NCBI RefSeq assembly: GCF_012844305.1
Contig: NZ_JABANE010000023.1
Coordinates: 29,986 to 93,985, forward strand
Direction of reading: 5' to 3'
Length of the DNA: 64,000 nucleotides
Source: Flammeovirga aprica JL-4
GTDB taxonomy: Bacteria; Bacteroidota; Bacteroidia; Cytophagales; Flammeovirgaceae
Shown: positions 8,854 to 19,600 of the stretch, one piece after another
Numbering within the stretch: position 1 is the first letter of the stretch
Layout of the letters: each line of letters starts with the position of its first letter
Translations under genes and position numbers: made by a program
The notes under the pieces: generated by a model
Database searches by the model: none
Told to the model about the DNA's origin: nothing
The model's input: the letters and a program-made list of their open reading frames with translations, nothing else

Positions 8854-8861
8854 TATATTTG
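8854..8861 (+). promoter_or_regulatory. -7 promoter element for the polysaccharide deacetylase gene
   Basis: TATATTTG matches TAnnTTTG and lies 27 bp upstream of the ATG at 8889. No clear -33 TTTG is present at the usual distance, so only the -7 box is supported. Confidence 0.45.
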
Positions 8862-8888
8862 TAAAAAATGCAATAAAAGTGTTGTTAT

Positions 8889-9530
8889 ATGATTCAAAAA
8901 GTAGGTAGTGTTTTTAGAAATAAAATTTTCCCTAGTCTAGTTTGGAAAAAAGAAGCCTCTCCTTCTCCTGTATTATATCTAACATTTGATGACGGGCCAA
9001 TTCCCGAAATCACGCCATGGGTGTTAGAAGTATTAAGAAAATATAATGCAAAAGCTACTTTCTTTTGTGTGGGAGACAACATTCGTAAACATCCAAGTGT
9101 CTATCATCAAGTATTGGAAGAAGGGCATCAGGTGGGAAACCATACTTTCAATCATTTGCAATATTGGAAGAAAAGCCTTCCTAATTACATGGAGAATGTA
9201 AAGAAATGTGATGAGGTATTGAAAAGCAATCCTTTATATAAAGTCACTTCAAAGAAACCATTTTTCAGACCGCCACATGGTCAGATCGGCAAAAAAATGA
9301 TGAGGCAATTATTGGAAGATTATGAAATCATTATGTGGCATGTATTGACCAGGGATTATAACAAGAATTATAAAAAGGAAAAATGCCTTAAGGCTGCTAT
9401 AGAAAATGCAGAGAATGGATCAATCATTGTTTTTCATGACAGCATCAAAGCAGAAAAGAATTTAAAGTATGTTTTGCCCCGATTTTTAGAATATTTTTCA
9501 AATAAAGGTTATGAATTTCATACACTTTGA
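8889..9530 (+). CDS. Polysaccharide deacetylase (NodB homology, CE4) family protein
   Basis: CE4 enzymes remove N- or O-acetyl groups from chitin, peptidoglycan or related glycans with a metal cofactor. The 213-residue protein is nearly all NodB domain. It has the catalytic and metal Asp pair in LTFDDGP (D34, D35), the metal His pair in GNHTFNH (H85, H89), the FFRPPHGQ motif, and a late H in IIVFHDS. No signal peptide or membrane anchor is evident, so location is unclear. Substrate cannot be told from sequence. It precedes parA by about 80 bp but parA has its own -7 box. Confidence 0.88.
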   Translation: MIQKVGSVFRNKIFPSLVWKKEASPSPVLYLTFDDGPIPEITPWVLEVLRKYNAKATFFCVGDNIRKHPSVYHQVLEEGHQVGNHTFNHLQYWKKSLPNYMENVKKCDEVLKSNPLYKVTSKKPFFRPPHGQIGKKMMRQLLEDYEIIMWHVLTRDYNKNYKKEKCLKAAIENAENGSIIVFHDSIKAEKNLKYVLPRFLEYFSNKGYEFHTL

Positions 9531-9570
9531 ATAAAACAGTGACTTTTTTTAAATGTGTATGAATTAAAAC

Positions 9571-9578
9571 TATATTTG
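9571..9578 (+). promoter_or_regulatory. -7 promoter element for the parAB operon
   Basis: TATATTTG, a perfect TAnnTTTG match, lies 31 bp upstream of the parA ATG. The -33 region is a T-run rather than a clear TTTG. Confidence 0.45.
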
Positions 9579-9608
9579 TAGACAAACAAAAATTAGAAAG
9601 AGATATCC

Positions 9609-10388
9609 ATGGGAAAAATAATCGCTGTAGCCAATCAGAAAGGTGGTGTTGGTAAAACAACAACTGCAGTCAACCTTGCCGCAAGTTTTGCAGCAATGGA
9701 ATACAATACTCTTTTGGTAGATGCTGATCCGCAAGCAAACTCAACTTCTGGATTAAACCTAGATCCTAAGGAAGAAAGAAAAAGTATCTATAACTGCATG
9801 GTGGAAGACATCAATGTCAGTGATATTATTATAAATTCAGAATATGATTATTTAGATATCATCCCTTCTCACATTGACTTGGTGGGGGCTGAAATCGAGA
9901 TGATTGATATTGAAGATAGAGAAACAAGAATGCTGAAGGCATTGGAGAAAATCAAAGACTCTTATGACTTTATCATTATTGATTGTTCACCTTCATTGGG
10001 CTTAATTACAGTCAACGCACTTACTGCTGCTGACTCTGTGATTGTTCCTGTACAATGTGAGTTTTATGCTCTTGAAGGTTTGGATAAATTATTAAATACA
10101 GTCAAATTGATTCAATCAAGATTAAACCCTAATCTATTGATTGAAGGAATTTTGATGACAATGTATGATACACGTTTACGTTTATCGAATCAAGTGGTTG
10201 AAGAAGTGAAAAAACACTTAAATGACTTGGTTTTTGATGTTATTATCCCTAGAAATATTAAATTAAGTGAAGCACCTAGTTTTGGTGTGCCTGTTATTGC
10301 TCATGATGCAGTAAGTAAAGGAGCAGTTTGTTACTTAAACTTAGCACAGGAAATACTTACAAAAAACAATATCCCTGTTAAAGCCTAA
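9609..10388 (+). CDS. parA: ParA-type chromosome partitioning ATPase (Soj-like)
   Basis: This Walker ATPase works with ParB to segregate the origin region. It has 259 residues with no N-terminal HTH, as in chromosomal ParA/Soj. The deviant Walker A box KGGVGKTT sits in ANQKGGVGKTTTAVNLAA, the A' motif in DADPQANST, and Walker B in DFIIIDCSPSLG. It begins a rightward run of five genes, parA-parB-DUF5683-dapB-lepB, an arrangement known from many Bacteroidota. That supports a chromosomal rather than plasmid role. Confidence 0.93.
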   Translation: MGKIIAVANQKGGVGKTTTAVNLAASFAAMEYNTLLVDADPQANSTSGLNLDPKEERKSIYNCMVEDINVSDIIINSEYDYLDIIPSHIDLVGAEIEMIDIEDRETRMLKALEKIKDSYDFIIIDCSPSLGLITVNALTAADSVIVPVQCEFYALEGLDKLLNTVKLIQSRLNPNLLIEGILMTMYDTRLRLSNQVVEEVKKHLNDLVFDVIIPRNIKLSEAPSFGVPVIAHDAVSKGAVCYLNLAQEILTKNNIPVKA

Positions 10389-10438
10389 GGTAGGGAAAAT
10401 TAAATTTTTATAACCTTTGATAATGGCGAAAATATAAT

Positions 10439-11389
10439 ATGCCGGAAAACTCTGAAAAAAAGACCTTAAAAAAAAGAAAAGCACTTGGCAAAGGACTAGG
10501 TGCAATACTTGGTAGTAGTAATAATACAGAAACAAGTAGTTCTGCACCTCAGAAAGCGGTTGAAAACCAATCAACCAATATTACTGTTGTGGAAAAACTT
10601 GATGAGATTTCTATTGACTATGTTGAAAGAAATCCTTTTCAGCCACGTTTAGAATTTCAAGATGAAGCATTGAAAGAATTAGCTGATTCTATACGTGCAC
10701 AAGGCATTATCCAACCAATTACTGTAAGAAAACTTACAGACCAACAATATCAGATCATTTCAGGTGAGCGTCGCTGGAGAGCTTCAAAAATGGCAGGACT
10801 AGAGAAAATCCCTGCTTATGTGAAAGGAGCAAATGATACGCAGATGCTGGAAATGGCATTGATTGAGAACATTCAGAGGGAAGACTTGAACCCTATTGAA
10901 GTAGCGATCTCTTATCAGCGTCTTATTGCAGAATGTGAATTAAAGCAAGAAGAACTAGGTGATAGAGTTGGTAAAAAAAGGTCTACAGTAGCCAATTACT
11001 TAAGGTTATTAAAATTACCTCCTGAAATCCAAAGCGGTTTAAGAAAAGGAGTCATTTCAATGGGGCATGCAAGAGCTTTGGTGAATGTAAACAGCATCGA
11101 AGTACAGCTGGCTTTATATGATACTGTTGTAAAAAGTGAACTATCGGTTAGAAAAACTGAAAACCTTGTCAGAGATATCATTCAAGGAAAAGACCCTCTA
11201 AGTGCTAAAGCGAAGGCAAAGAAAGAGCCTCTTGACTTTGAATTCAGCAGACTGCAAAGAGATCTTTCAACGCATTTTGGTACTCAAATCAAAATCAAGA
11301 ATGCTGATGATGGCAAAGGAGAAATCAACATACCTTATCAATCCATTGAAGACCTCAACCGCATCTTAGATATATTAAAAACTCACTAA
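10439..11389 (+). CDS. parB: ParB-type chromosome partitioning protein
   Basis: ParB binds parS sites, spreads as a CTP-dependent clamp, and stimulates ParA. It has 316 residues. The N-terminal signature KKRKALGKGLGAILG is typical. The ParB/Srx CTPase domain contains RNPFQPR, SGERRWRA and ENIQREDLNPIE, followed by an HTH region (RVGKKRSTVANYLRLLKLP) and a C-terminal dimer domain. The stop codon overlaps the next start by one base (TAATG). No obvious palindromic parS site was noticed in this window. Confidence 0.93.
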   Translation: MPENSEKKTLKKRKALGKGLGAILGSSNNTETSSSAPQKAVENQSTNITVVEKLDEISIDYVERNPFQPRLEFQDEALKELADSIRAQGIIQPITVRKLTDQQYQIISGERRWRASKMAGLEKIPAYVKGANDTQMLEMALIENIQREDLNPIEVAISYQRLIAECELKQEELGDRVGKKRSTVANYLRLLKLPPEIQSGLRKGVISMGHARALVNVNSIEVQLALYDTVVKSELSVRKTENLVRDIIQGKDPLSAKAKAKKEPLDFEFSRLQRDLSTHFGTQIKIKNADDGKGEINIPYQSIEDLNRILDILKTH

Positions 11390-12102
11390 TGCTCTACAAG
11401 TGCGTACATATCGCTTTTTTATTCATTACATCATTTTTTATTCTCTTTAATTCTTCTGAAAGTTTCGCTCAAACTGAGCCTCAACAGGAAGAAACTGCTG
11501 ATGAAGATGATGGATTAACGGCAGAGGAAAAAAACCAAAAATCATTAGATTCTTTGAGTTCTATCTCTGCTATACCTAATCATATTGACCAAAAAGCAAG
11601 AAAAAAGAAAAAGAAAACACAGTACATGGATATAACAGAGCCTACTAAGGCTTCTTTTTATACTATTGCTGTGCCAGGTTTAGGGCAAATTTACAACCGT
11701 AAACTCTGGAAACTACCTATACTGTATGGCGGAATGGCCGTTTTTGGTTACTTTATGCAGTTTAATCATAATAATCTTGTAGAGAGTAGTCATTGGCTGG
11801 CTTATAAAGCGGATGCAGACCCTACAAATGATCATCTGATTCCTGAGATCTACCGTGGCTTGACTGAAGAAAATCTTCGCCAAAGAAGAGACAACTTCAG
11901 AAGAGACCGTGACTTCATGATTATCTTATCATGCATGTGGTACATGTTAGGAGCTTTGGATGCAGCAGTAGACCAACATTTAAAATACTATGATATAAGT
12001 GAGGATCTATCAATGAAAGTGAAACCTGCAGCGATTGCAGATCCTTACAGTGGACTTCCTGCAGTGGGAATGACAGTATCTTTACAATTAAGTTCAAAAT
12101 AA
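11389..12102 (+). CDS. DUF5683 domain-containing membrane protein
   Basis: The 237-residue protein has an N-terminal hydrophobic signal segment (IAFLFITSFFILF) ending SFAQ. An acidic then a Lys-rich stretch (KARKKKKKTQ) follows, then the DUF5683 core beginning near TKASFYTIAVPGLGQIYNRKLWKLPILYGGMA with two hydrophobic helices. The PGLGQIYN motif is the family mark. The gene overlaps the parB stop by 1 bp and precedes dapB by 8 bp, so it is in the operon. Its function is not known; position suggests coupling to envelope or partition functions. Confidence 0.8.
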   Translation: MLYKCVHIAFLFITSFFILFNSSESFAQTEPQQEETADEDDGLTAEEKNQKSLDSLSSISAIPNHIDQKARKKKKKTQYMDITEPTKASFYTIAVPGLGQIYNRKLWKLPILYGGMAVFGYFMQFNHNNLVESSHWLAYKADADPTNDHLIPEIYRGLTEENLRQRRDNFRRDRDFMIILSCMWYMLGALDAAVDQHLKYYDISEDLSMKVKPAAIADPYSGLPAVGMTVSLQLSSK

Positions 12103-12110
12103 AATAACAA

Positions 12111-12836
12111 ATGAATTTTCTATTAATTGGATATGGTAAAATGGGTCAAACCATTGAACAAATATTAAAAGAAAGAGGACATAATATTGCCGGCATTATT
12201 GATAAAGACAATGCTTCTGACCTGGATACTATTGATCCTGCTTCAGTTGATGTTGCTATTGAATTTACACAGCCTAGTGTGGCATATGAAAATATCAAAA
12301 AATGCCTTGACAAAGGAATCAGAGTTGTTTCTGGTACTACAGGGTGGTTAGAGCAAAAAGAAGTGGTAGAGTCTACTACTAAAGAAAATAAAACAGCATT
12401 TTTCTATGCTTCTAACTATAGCTTAGGTGTGAATATTTTCTTTGAGCTGAATAAGAAATTAGCCAAAATGATGAGTGCTTTCAATGCAGAATACAAATCA
12501 TCTATGGTTGAAATTCACCATACTCAGAAGTTAGACGCTCCTTCTGGAACAGCTATTACTTTGGCTGAAGGTGTGATCGAAAACTTTGAAGGTGTAGACA
12601 AGTGGACTCTTCAAGGTGAGGATGAAGCAGTTGACAATGGTATTGAAATTGAGGCAGTAAGAGAACCTGAAGTACCTGGTACGCATGAAGTTTCTTACAC
12701 TTCTGAAATTGATAGAATTGATATCAAACATACTGCTTTCACTAGAAAAGGATTTGCACTAGGTGCTGTTCTTGCAGGTGAATGGTTGCATCAGAAAGAA
12801 GGTATTTTTGGAATGCAGGACATGCTAGCATTGTAA
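12111..12836 (+). CDS. dapB: 4-hydroxy-tetrahydrodipicolinate reductase
   Basis: DapB carries out an NAD(P)H-dependent step of the diaminopimelate/lysine pathway, feeding peptidoglycan synthesis. It has 241 residues, at the short end for the family. An N-terminal dinucleotide-binding motif LIGYGKMGQTIEQIL is followed by VSGTTGW and the catalytic/substrate motif EIHHTQKLDAPSGTA, where the His pair and Lys are conserved. It is the fourth gene of the parA operon, followed by lepB after 23 bp. Confidence 0.93.
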   Translation: MNFLLIGYGKMGQTIEQILKERGHNIAGIIDKDNASDLDTIDPASVDVAIEFTQPSVAYENIKKCLDKGIRVVSGTTGWLEQKEVVESTTKENKTAFFYASNYSLGVNIFFELNKKLAKMMSAFNAEYKSSMVEIHHTQKLDAPSGTAITLAEGVIENFEGVDKWTLQGEDEAVDNGIEIEAVREPEVPGTHEVSYTSEIDRIDIKHTAFTRKGFALGAVLAGEWLHQKEGIFGMQDMLAL

Positions 12837-12859
12837 TTTAATCTGACTTTAAGACAACA

Positions 12860-13963
12860 ATGAGCAACAAAAAAGATAAAAAGAAAAAAGGTGTCGTTCA
12901 GGAATGGACCGATGCCTTGATTTTTGCCGTTATCGCCGCAACGCTTATCCGTTGGGCGGCATTTGAAGCCTTTACGATTCCTACTTCTTCCATGGAGAAA
13001 TCTCTTCTTGTGGGAGACTATTTATTTGTAAGTAAAGTGCATTATGGACCAAGAACACCCAAAACGGTGCTTCAGCTTCCATTAACGCATCAAACAATAT
13101 GGGGTACTCAAATTCCTTCTTTCCTAGACTGGATTCAACTGCCTCAATTCAGATTACCTGGCTTTACGGACGTTAAAAATAATGATGTTGTAGTATTCAA
13201 CTACCCTGCTGAGGAAGGTTTTCCTTCTGACATGAAACTCAATTACATCAAAAGATGTATTGGTATAGCGGGTGATACTCTTCAGATTAAAAACCAAGAG
13301 GTGTTCATCAACGGCAACCGCGTTGAGGTTCCGGAAGACAGTGAAACACAATATAGAATCGTTTCCAAAACTCAGATCGGTAAAAGAACATTGGAAAGAT
13401 ATAATGTTTACGCTTATGACCACATGAATGTAGGACATTATAAATTGAAAATGATTCCTGGTCCTGAAGGAAAATTCAGTTACTCTGCAATGCTTCCGCT
13501 TCATACAGCAAAAGAATTAAGAAAACTGGATTTCATAGAAAGCGTAGAGAAAATCTATGCGAGAGAAGATCCTTCTGTTTTCCCTCAAAACCCTAACAAT
13601 GTTTGGAGTATTGACAACTTCGGTCCTCTTTACATTCCTAAGGAAGGTGATGTGGTGAAAATCACTAAAGACAACTGGTCACAGTATGAGGACATCATCA
13701 CTAAATATGAAGACAATGAAAATGTTGTTTTCAAAGACGGTCAGCTATCAATTGACGGTCAGGTGCAAGATACTTATATTATCAAGCAAAACTACTACTT
13801 CATGATGGGTGACAACAGACACAACTCTCTGGATTCACGCTACTGGGGTTATGTTCCTGCTGATCATATTATTGGTAAAGCGGTGATGGTTTGGATGTCA
13901 ATGGACAGAAATCCTGACGCTTCAGCTGTCCGATGGAGAAGAATATTTAATTTCATTGACTAA
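12860..13963 (+). CDS. lepB: Signal peptidase I
   Basis: This inner-membrane protease removes signal peptides from exported proteins. It has 367 residues. A basic N-terminus (KKDKKKKG) precedes one hydrophobic helix (DALIFAVIAATLIRWAAF). The catalytic Ser is S44 in PTSSMEKSLLVGDY, the general-base Lys is K131 in NYIKRCIGIAGD, and box E is GDNRHNSLDSRYWG. An insertion of roughly 150 residues between the Lys box and box E makes it longer than E. coli LepB-core, as is common in Bacteroidota. It is the last gene of the operon, followed by a strong terminator. Confidence 0.93.
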   Translation: MSNKKDKKKKGVVQEWTDALIFAVIAATLIRWAAFEAFTIPTSSMEKSLLVGDYLFVSKVHYGPRTPKTVLQLPLTHQTIWGTQIPSFLDWIQLPQFRLPGFTDVKNNDVVVFNYPAEEGFPSDMKLNYIKRCIGIAGDTLQIKNQEVFINGNRVEVPEDSETQYRIVSKTQIGKRTLERYNVYAYDHMNVGHYKLKMIPGPEGKFSYSAMLPLHTAKELRKLDFIESVEKIYAREDPSVFPQNPNNVWSIDNFGPLYIPKEGDVVKITKDNWSQYEDIITKYEDNENVVFKDGQLSIDGQVQDTYIIKQNYYFMMGDNRHNSLDSRYWGYVPADHIIGKAVMVWMSMDRNPDASAVRWRRIFNFID

Positions 13964-14010
13964 TTAAATGAGCCTACTCATTTTAAGAGTCAGCAAAAAA
14001 TATCAAATTT

Positions 14011-14043
14011 GCCGAAGTTGAGAAATCAATTTCGGCTTTTTTA
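14011..14043 (+). terminator. Terminator of the parA-lepB operon
   Basis: An 11-bp stem (14011-14021 with 14026-14036, one G-U pair) closes a GAAA tetraloop-like turn and is followed by TTTTTTATT. It lies 48 bp after the lepB stop. Confidence 0.85.
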
Positions 14044-14237
14044 TTCCAGTATTTTTAAGTTCCTGATCTGGACCGTATAAAGTGTACTGTAGTTTGGCTT
14101 TTTTTCGTTAAACTTTTTGCCTAAGTAAGACAAAAAAATTAACTTAATATACTGCCCCAAAACTACTGGACAATATTATCAAAAAAACAGGGCAATAGTA
14201 ATTAACCATATTTTATAAACACTTATTCTAAATTGAA

Positions 14238-16421
14238 ATGAAAAAATACATACACATTTTTGTGGTTGCATGTATACTCACACCTCTATCTTCTATTGCA
14301 CACGAGGGAATGTGGCTCCCTTCATTACTACAGCAGTTGAACGAAGAGGACATGCAAGCTAATGGCTTTAAATTAACAGCTGAAGATATTTATTCTGTCA
14401 ATAAATCTAGTATGAAAGATGCTGTGGTATGGTTTGGCAGAGGTTGTACAGGTGAAGTTGTATCCAACAAGGGTCTAATCCTGACGAATCATCATTGTGG
14501 TTATGGACAAATTCAATCTCACTCTACAGTTGAAAACGATTTGCTAACAGATGGCTTCGCGGCGCAGTCTTTTGGTGAAGAACTTCCTAATAATGGGCTA
14601 ACTGTCAGTTTTGTTGTAAGAATTGACGATGTGACTAAGAGTGTACTTGCTGGTGTGAAAGACGGTATGGATGAAGAAAAACGTCAAGAGATCATCAAAG
14701 CAAACATTGAGAAAGTTGGTGATGCAGCTGTAGAAGGCACACACTACGACTATATTATTAAACCTTTCTTCTATGGCAATGAATATTATATGTTCGTCAT
14801 GGAAACATTTAAAGATATTCGTTTAGTTTTTGCTCCTCCTTCATCAATTGGTAAATACGGTGGAGATACTGACAACTGGGTCTGGCCTCGTCATACTGGT
14901 GATTTCTCTATTTTCAGAATTTATGCTGACAAAAACGGTAACCCTGCTGAATATTCAGAAGACAACGTGCCTTACACTCCCAAGTACCACTTCCCAATTT
15001 CATTGAATGGTGTTAAGCCTGATGATTTCACAATGGTTTATGGGTTCCCTGGTAGAACAAAACAATATTTACCTTCAGAAGGTGTTTCATATACTGTGGA
15101 GACTTCTAACCCTATCAAAATTGCAATGCGTGAAAAAACAATTGCAATTTATGACAAAAACATGGCGGCAGATGATGCTGTAAGAATTAAATATTCTGCT
15201 AAAAAAGCACGTGTAGCGAATGCTTATAAAAAATGGATTGGTGAAAGCAAAGGTTTAAAACGACTTGATGCCATCAACAAGAAAAATGAGCAGGAAGAAA
15301 TGTTTGCGAAAGCTGTGAAAGGCAATAAGGAATATGAAGCATTATTAAGCAAGTTCCAAGAGGAATTCAAGGCAATTGAAAAGTATCAGCTAGGTAGAGA
15401 TTTATATATAGAAGAGTTGTATTACGGTCCTGAAATCCTTCGTTTTTCTTTAGGTTTTAATGCGTTAAAAGAGGTAAGTCCTAACACGCCTGAATTTGAG
15501 ATGGCACTAAAGAAATTAAAAAACAATGCGAAGGCTTTCTATAAAAATTATGATTTAGCCACTGACAAAGAGGTTTTTGTTTCTGCTTCTTCTATGTATT
15601 CTGATGCTATTGACCCATCATTCTTACCTTCTTCTTTTGCTATAGCTAAAGAAAAAGGTGACTTTGAAAAACTAGCCAATACAGTTTACAAGAAAAGTAT
15701 TTTCTGCCATGAAGAAAAACTTATGAAAGTACTCAATGCATCACAGGAAAGTATTTACAAAAAGGTGCTTAAAGATCCTGCTTTTGTGATTGGTAAAGAA
15801 ATCTATGATATGTACGGCAACAACATTGCTCCTGAATATAAAAAACTAGGTGAAGAAATTGATTTATCAATGCGTACTTATGTGAAAGCATTGAAAGAAG
15901 TATTCCCTAATAGAGAGTATGTTGCCAATGTAAAAGGTGCAAGCAAGCAGTATTGGTCAGATGCCAACAGCACATTAAGAGTGACTTATGGTAAAATTGA
16001 AGGCTCTGAACCAAGAGATGGTGTTCAATTCAAATATTACACAACATTGGAAGGTGTAATGGAGAAAAGAAGAACTGATGTACCTAAAACGCATGAATTC
16101 TATGTTCCACAGAAACTAATGGATCTTTATAAAAACAAAGATTACGGTCAGTATGGTGAAGATGGAAAAATGATGGTTTGTATCACAGGTTCTAATCATA
16201 CTACGGGTGGTAACTCAGGTTCCCCTGTGATCAATGCTGAAGGTCAATTGATCGGTATTAACTTCGATAGAACTTGGGAATCTACAATGTCAGATTTAAT
16301 GTTTGACCCAGTGAAATGTAGAAATATTATCGTGGATATCCGCTATGTATTATTTGTAGTAGACAAATATGGTGAATGCCCAAGATTGATTGAAGAAATG
16401 ACATTGGTGAAAAATCAATAA
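14238..16421 (+). CDS. S46 dipeptidyl peptidase, DPP11-like (Asp/Glu-specific type)
   Basis: S46 enzymes release N-terminal dipeptides from peptides in the periplasm. The 727-residue protein has a signal peptide (residues 1-21, ending SSIA). The catalytic triad can be read: His in LTNHHCGYG (H85), a probable Asp in PRHTGDFSIF (D222), and Ser in TGGNSGSPV (S660). The residue 18 positions after the Ser, in NFDRTWEST (R678), matches the Arg that in Porphyromonas DPP11 binds acidic P1 side chains; DPP7 has Gly there. Preference for Asp/Glu at P1 is inferred from that residue. It is a single gene ending in its own terminator. Confidence 0.9.
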   Translation: MKKYIHIFVVACILTPLSSIAHEGMWLPSLLQQLNEEDMQANGFKLTAEDIYSVNKSSMKDAVVWFGRGCTGEVVSNKGLILTNHHCGYGQIQSHSTVENDLLTDGFAAQSFGEELPNNGLTVSFVVRIDDVTKSVLAGVKDGMDEEKRQEIIKANIEKVGDAAVEGTHYDYIIKPFFYGNEYYMFVMETFKDIRLVFAPPSSIGKYGGDTDNWVWPRHTGDFSIFRIYADKNGNPAEYSEDNVPYTPKYHFPISLNGVKPDDFTMVYGFPGRTKQYLPSEGVSYTVETSNPIKIAMREKTIAIYDKNMAADDAVRIKYSAKKARVANAYKKWIGESKGLKRLDAINKKNEQEEMFAKAVKGNKEYEALLSKFQEEFKAIEKYQLGRDLYIEELYYGPEILRFSLGFNALKEVSPNTPEFEMALKKLKNNAKAFYKNYDLATDKEVFVSASSMYSDAIDPSFLPSSFAIAKEKGDFEKLANTVYKKSIFCHEEKLMKVLNASQESIYKKVLKDPAFVIGKEIYDMYGNNIAPEYKKLGEEIDLSMRTYVKALKEVFPNREYVANVKGASKQYWSDANSTLRVTYGKIEGSEPRDGVQFKYYTTLEGVMEKRRTDVPKTHEFYVPQKLMDLYKNKDYGQYGEDGKMMVCITGSNHTTGGNSGSPVINAEGQLIGINFDRTWESTMSDLMFDPVKCRNIIVDIRYVLFVVDKYGECPRLIEEMTLVKNQ

Positions 16422-16438
16422 CATTTCGAGATATAAAA

Positions 16439-16478
16439 TAAGGGATTGAACTTTACTGATTCAATCCCTTATTTTTTT
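16439..16478 (+). terminator. Terminator after the S46 peptidase gene
   Basis: A perfect 12-bp stem (16439-16450 with 16460-16471) with a 9-nt loop is followed by a T-run. Confidence 0.85.
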
Positions 16479-16685
16479 ATTAAATTTTTAGACTTCTAAA
16501 AATTAGTGCGGTTCTTTGACCTATTCCATTAATTTTGATTTTCAAACACTCATAAATTAAGAGCATATTTTAAATAAATACTTGAGGCTATTTGCCCATA
16601 AAATCTATTCGTACATAAAGCTAATCTTATAACAGGCAATTTAGATAAACATCATTTCAATACTTTTATCCATTTTTATCAAGGG

Positions 16686-19600
16686 TTACTCTTCCATATA
16701 TTTATAAGTGTAAACCTTATTCTCTAAAAATAGCTTAATAATATATACTCCTTTCTGTAAAGCAGGAATTTTCAACTCAAACTCATCACCTTTTTGTTCA
16801 ACTTGTGTATTTTGAATAATACTTCCATTGATATTTATAATACTGTATTCATGAAGTTCTTTTATGGAATTAAGCTTTACAAAGAGTGTATTCTGATAAA
16901 AAAATAATTGAATTTTTCCAATATCATTAATATCTGATGTAATTATATCACCTTCAATATCAGTACCTGGCTTTTCAGGCTTGTCTTCTTCAATTGATTC
17001 AGGCCCGCCAACATTAAAACTAATCCGCTCACTAAATGGTTGAAAGTTTTCATCACCCTGATGACTAAGTTGTATATGTCCCCAACCTTTTGAAGTTGGT
17101 GTAATATACCCCCCACCAGACCAGTGCTTAGAAATTCCACTATAATTGTCAATATCTAAATTGATTTCACCATTAGTTCTGTAGATAGAACTTGACGCAT
17201 CGTAGGTCTTACCAACAATATCTAGATTATAGAAAAAATTGTATGTATCCAGAGAAAAAGCATCTTTTCCTTTTTTGGCTTCAACATCTTCGTATAGTCC
17301 ATAAAAACCAAAATAATCTTCATTTCCATAGTTATATAGGCTGACCCTATATTCCATTGCCCTTTCAATAAACAGGTATCCTCTAGGATCATTTTTCACA
17401 TAATAATCATAATTGACTTTTGCTTCGTCAATTTTTAACCCTTTGTCGGTAACTATTTTTTTATAATCGAATATACCTGTCGTAAACTCATCTGTTTGGA
17501 ATGAGCTAGCTATCTGGTATTCTTTATAGTTGCTGAATTGAAACTCTGTGAAGTATACCTCAAAATAGATTTTTTCATTAGGCTCCAAAATATACTCATA
17601 ATGAAAATTCTGATAATTAGAATCATCAATTATAATTGGCTCTAGCACTCCAAGTTGGACATCTGTGGAATCATAAACGATAACACACCTTATGTGGGGA
17701 TTCAAATCTATATCATATGAATCTACTACCCATTTTACAGTATCTTTTCTTTCTAAAATATTGTGATAAAAGAATTTTACCTCTCCATAATTCCATCCGT
17801 CCATTGGAGTGTAAAATTTATCTGCTCCATTTAGTTCTTCAAAGAATAGGGGGGAATCTATATATACAATATTATTTTCTATTTTTCCCACTCGATGTTT
17901 TACGGGGTTATTTTTTTTATCCAATTCGTACGAGCCTTCCTTATTATAGAATCTAAAAGGTCGATCAATTAACTCTTTAGAAAAATATACATAATAATAT
18001 TGTTCATCGTGATCATAGTTTATTCTATAACGAGTATCATCATGATCAAACTTCAGGTAGGCTTTATCAGGATCATAGTCCTTAAAGTCGGAAATAATTC
18101 CTTTTATAGAATTAGCACTTAGAAAAACTTCATGAGAGAAAAGATATTTGAATCGAGGTTCGGTGATTTCCTTATAATAATACCCTGCATTTTCATATAA
18201 TGCGTTTCTAATCTCAAAATTCACAATCGCACCTTCAAAATAATAAATATTGAAAAATGCTTTATTACCTTCTAATCTATCAGCATTATTGATAGAATAT
18301 ATATTATTTTCCGTATGATAAGGATATTCTACTATGATAGTATCGCCCTCAATAGTAGTAGTCAATGGTAATTTATGTTGAGGAAATAAATAATTTGTAA
18401 TAGGCAGTGGACTTAGCAGTTTATCAAACTCTACATAACTTAAAAAGTTATTCGATAAGTTTATGTGATTTATTTTTTTCAATTCTTCAATCCCCGAAAT
18501 ATCATTTATTTTATTATTTAACACGTCGATATACTCTAAATTAGAAAGCTTCTCAATCCCTTCTAAATTCTTGAAGTTATTGTTTTTCAATAACAAATAC
18601 TTCAAATTATAACAACCGGCGAACATACTGAATTCAAGTTCATGTTCAGATAAAAGCTCAAATCGAATCAATGATTCTTTATTGATAAATTCTGGTATAT
18701 CTAAAATATTCTTTGAACGTGTAATTGTAAGTTCACTAATATTGTTGCGAAAATCATCAGAATGCTGATATTGTATACTTTGAACATTTTCTAATGACAA
18801 CTGATCTAAGTGATAAGTAGTATTATCTAACAACATTTGAGGCAAGGTGACGTCATGATAATTAGTATATTTTAGTGTTTTAAGCCGAGTAAACCGATGA
18901 AGTTTATCTGTGTGAGTAGATGCATTAGCATTTTCCAAAGAGATTCTTCTTACACAATTGTAATACCAAATTTCATTCATTCGACCATCTTTTAATATAT
19001 TTTCAAATCGAATTTTTTCCGTTGAAGAGGTTTCTTCTAAAGCATTAGGATTATCAACTAAGATGGAATCAATAAGTTCTTCTTCTACCACTAATGGATA
19101 TAGATAGTTATTACCTAAATCAGTATAAACAATTCGCATAAACTTTTCTACAGCAGTAAATTCTTCACTCTCTGCTTGATAAGCTTTAATATTAACTACA
19201 ATGTTTTGAGTGGTATCTTCAAAATAAATTATTCCATCCTCGATAGTTATAGTTTCTCCGTCTGTCAAAATCTCATAAGAAATCTCCGTTTCCTTATTAT
19301 TGCTTACCTGATTTAAATTGAATGATGCTACTTTATCGATTAATAAATACTCATTATTACCATAGATAATTCCCGTTTTCCTTTTTGATTCATCAACGAT
19401 ATTGGTAATGTAAATAGTAGTATCAGTGTATGCGTAATCCTCCGCACCACTCCCTGGAAAACATTTCACTTTCACTGCTTGTGCACCTGGTATATTAGTA
19501 GATGTCACACTCGTTCCGTCGATATTCAGAATGCCTAAATCTTCTCCAACAAACTCAGTTTGAAAATCGAAAGTTCTACGGGAACTACTGTAATAAGATT

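Noticed and set aside
9500..14000. Replication origin or parS near parAB
   Set aside because: No palindrome resembling the parS consensus and no DnaA-box cluster was noticed, so an origin cannot be claimed.
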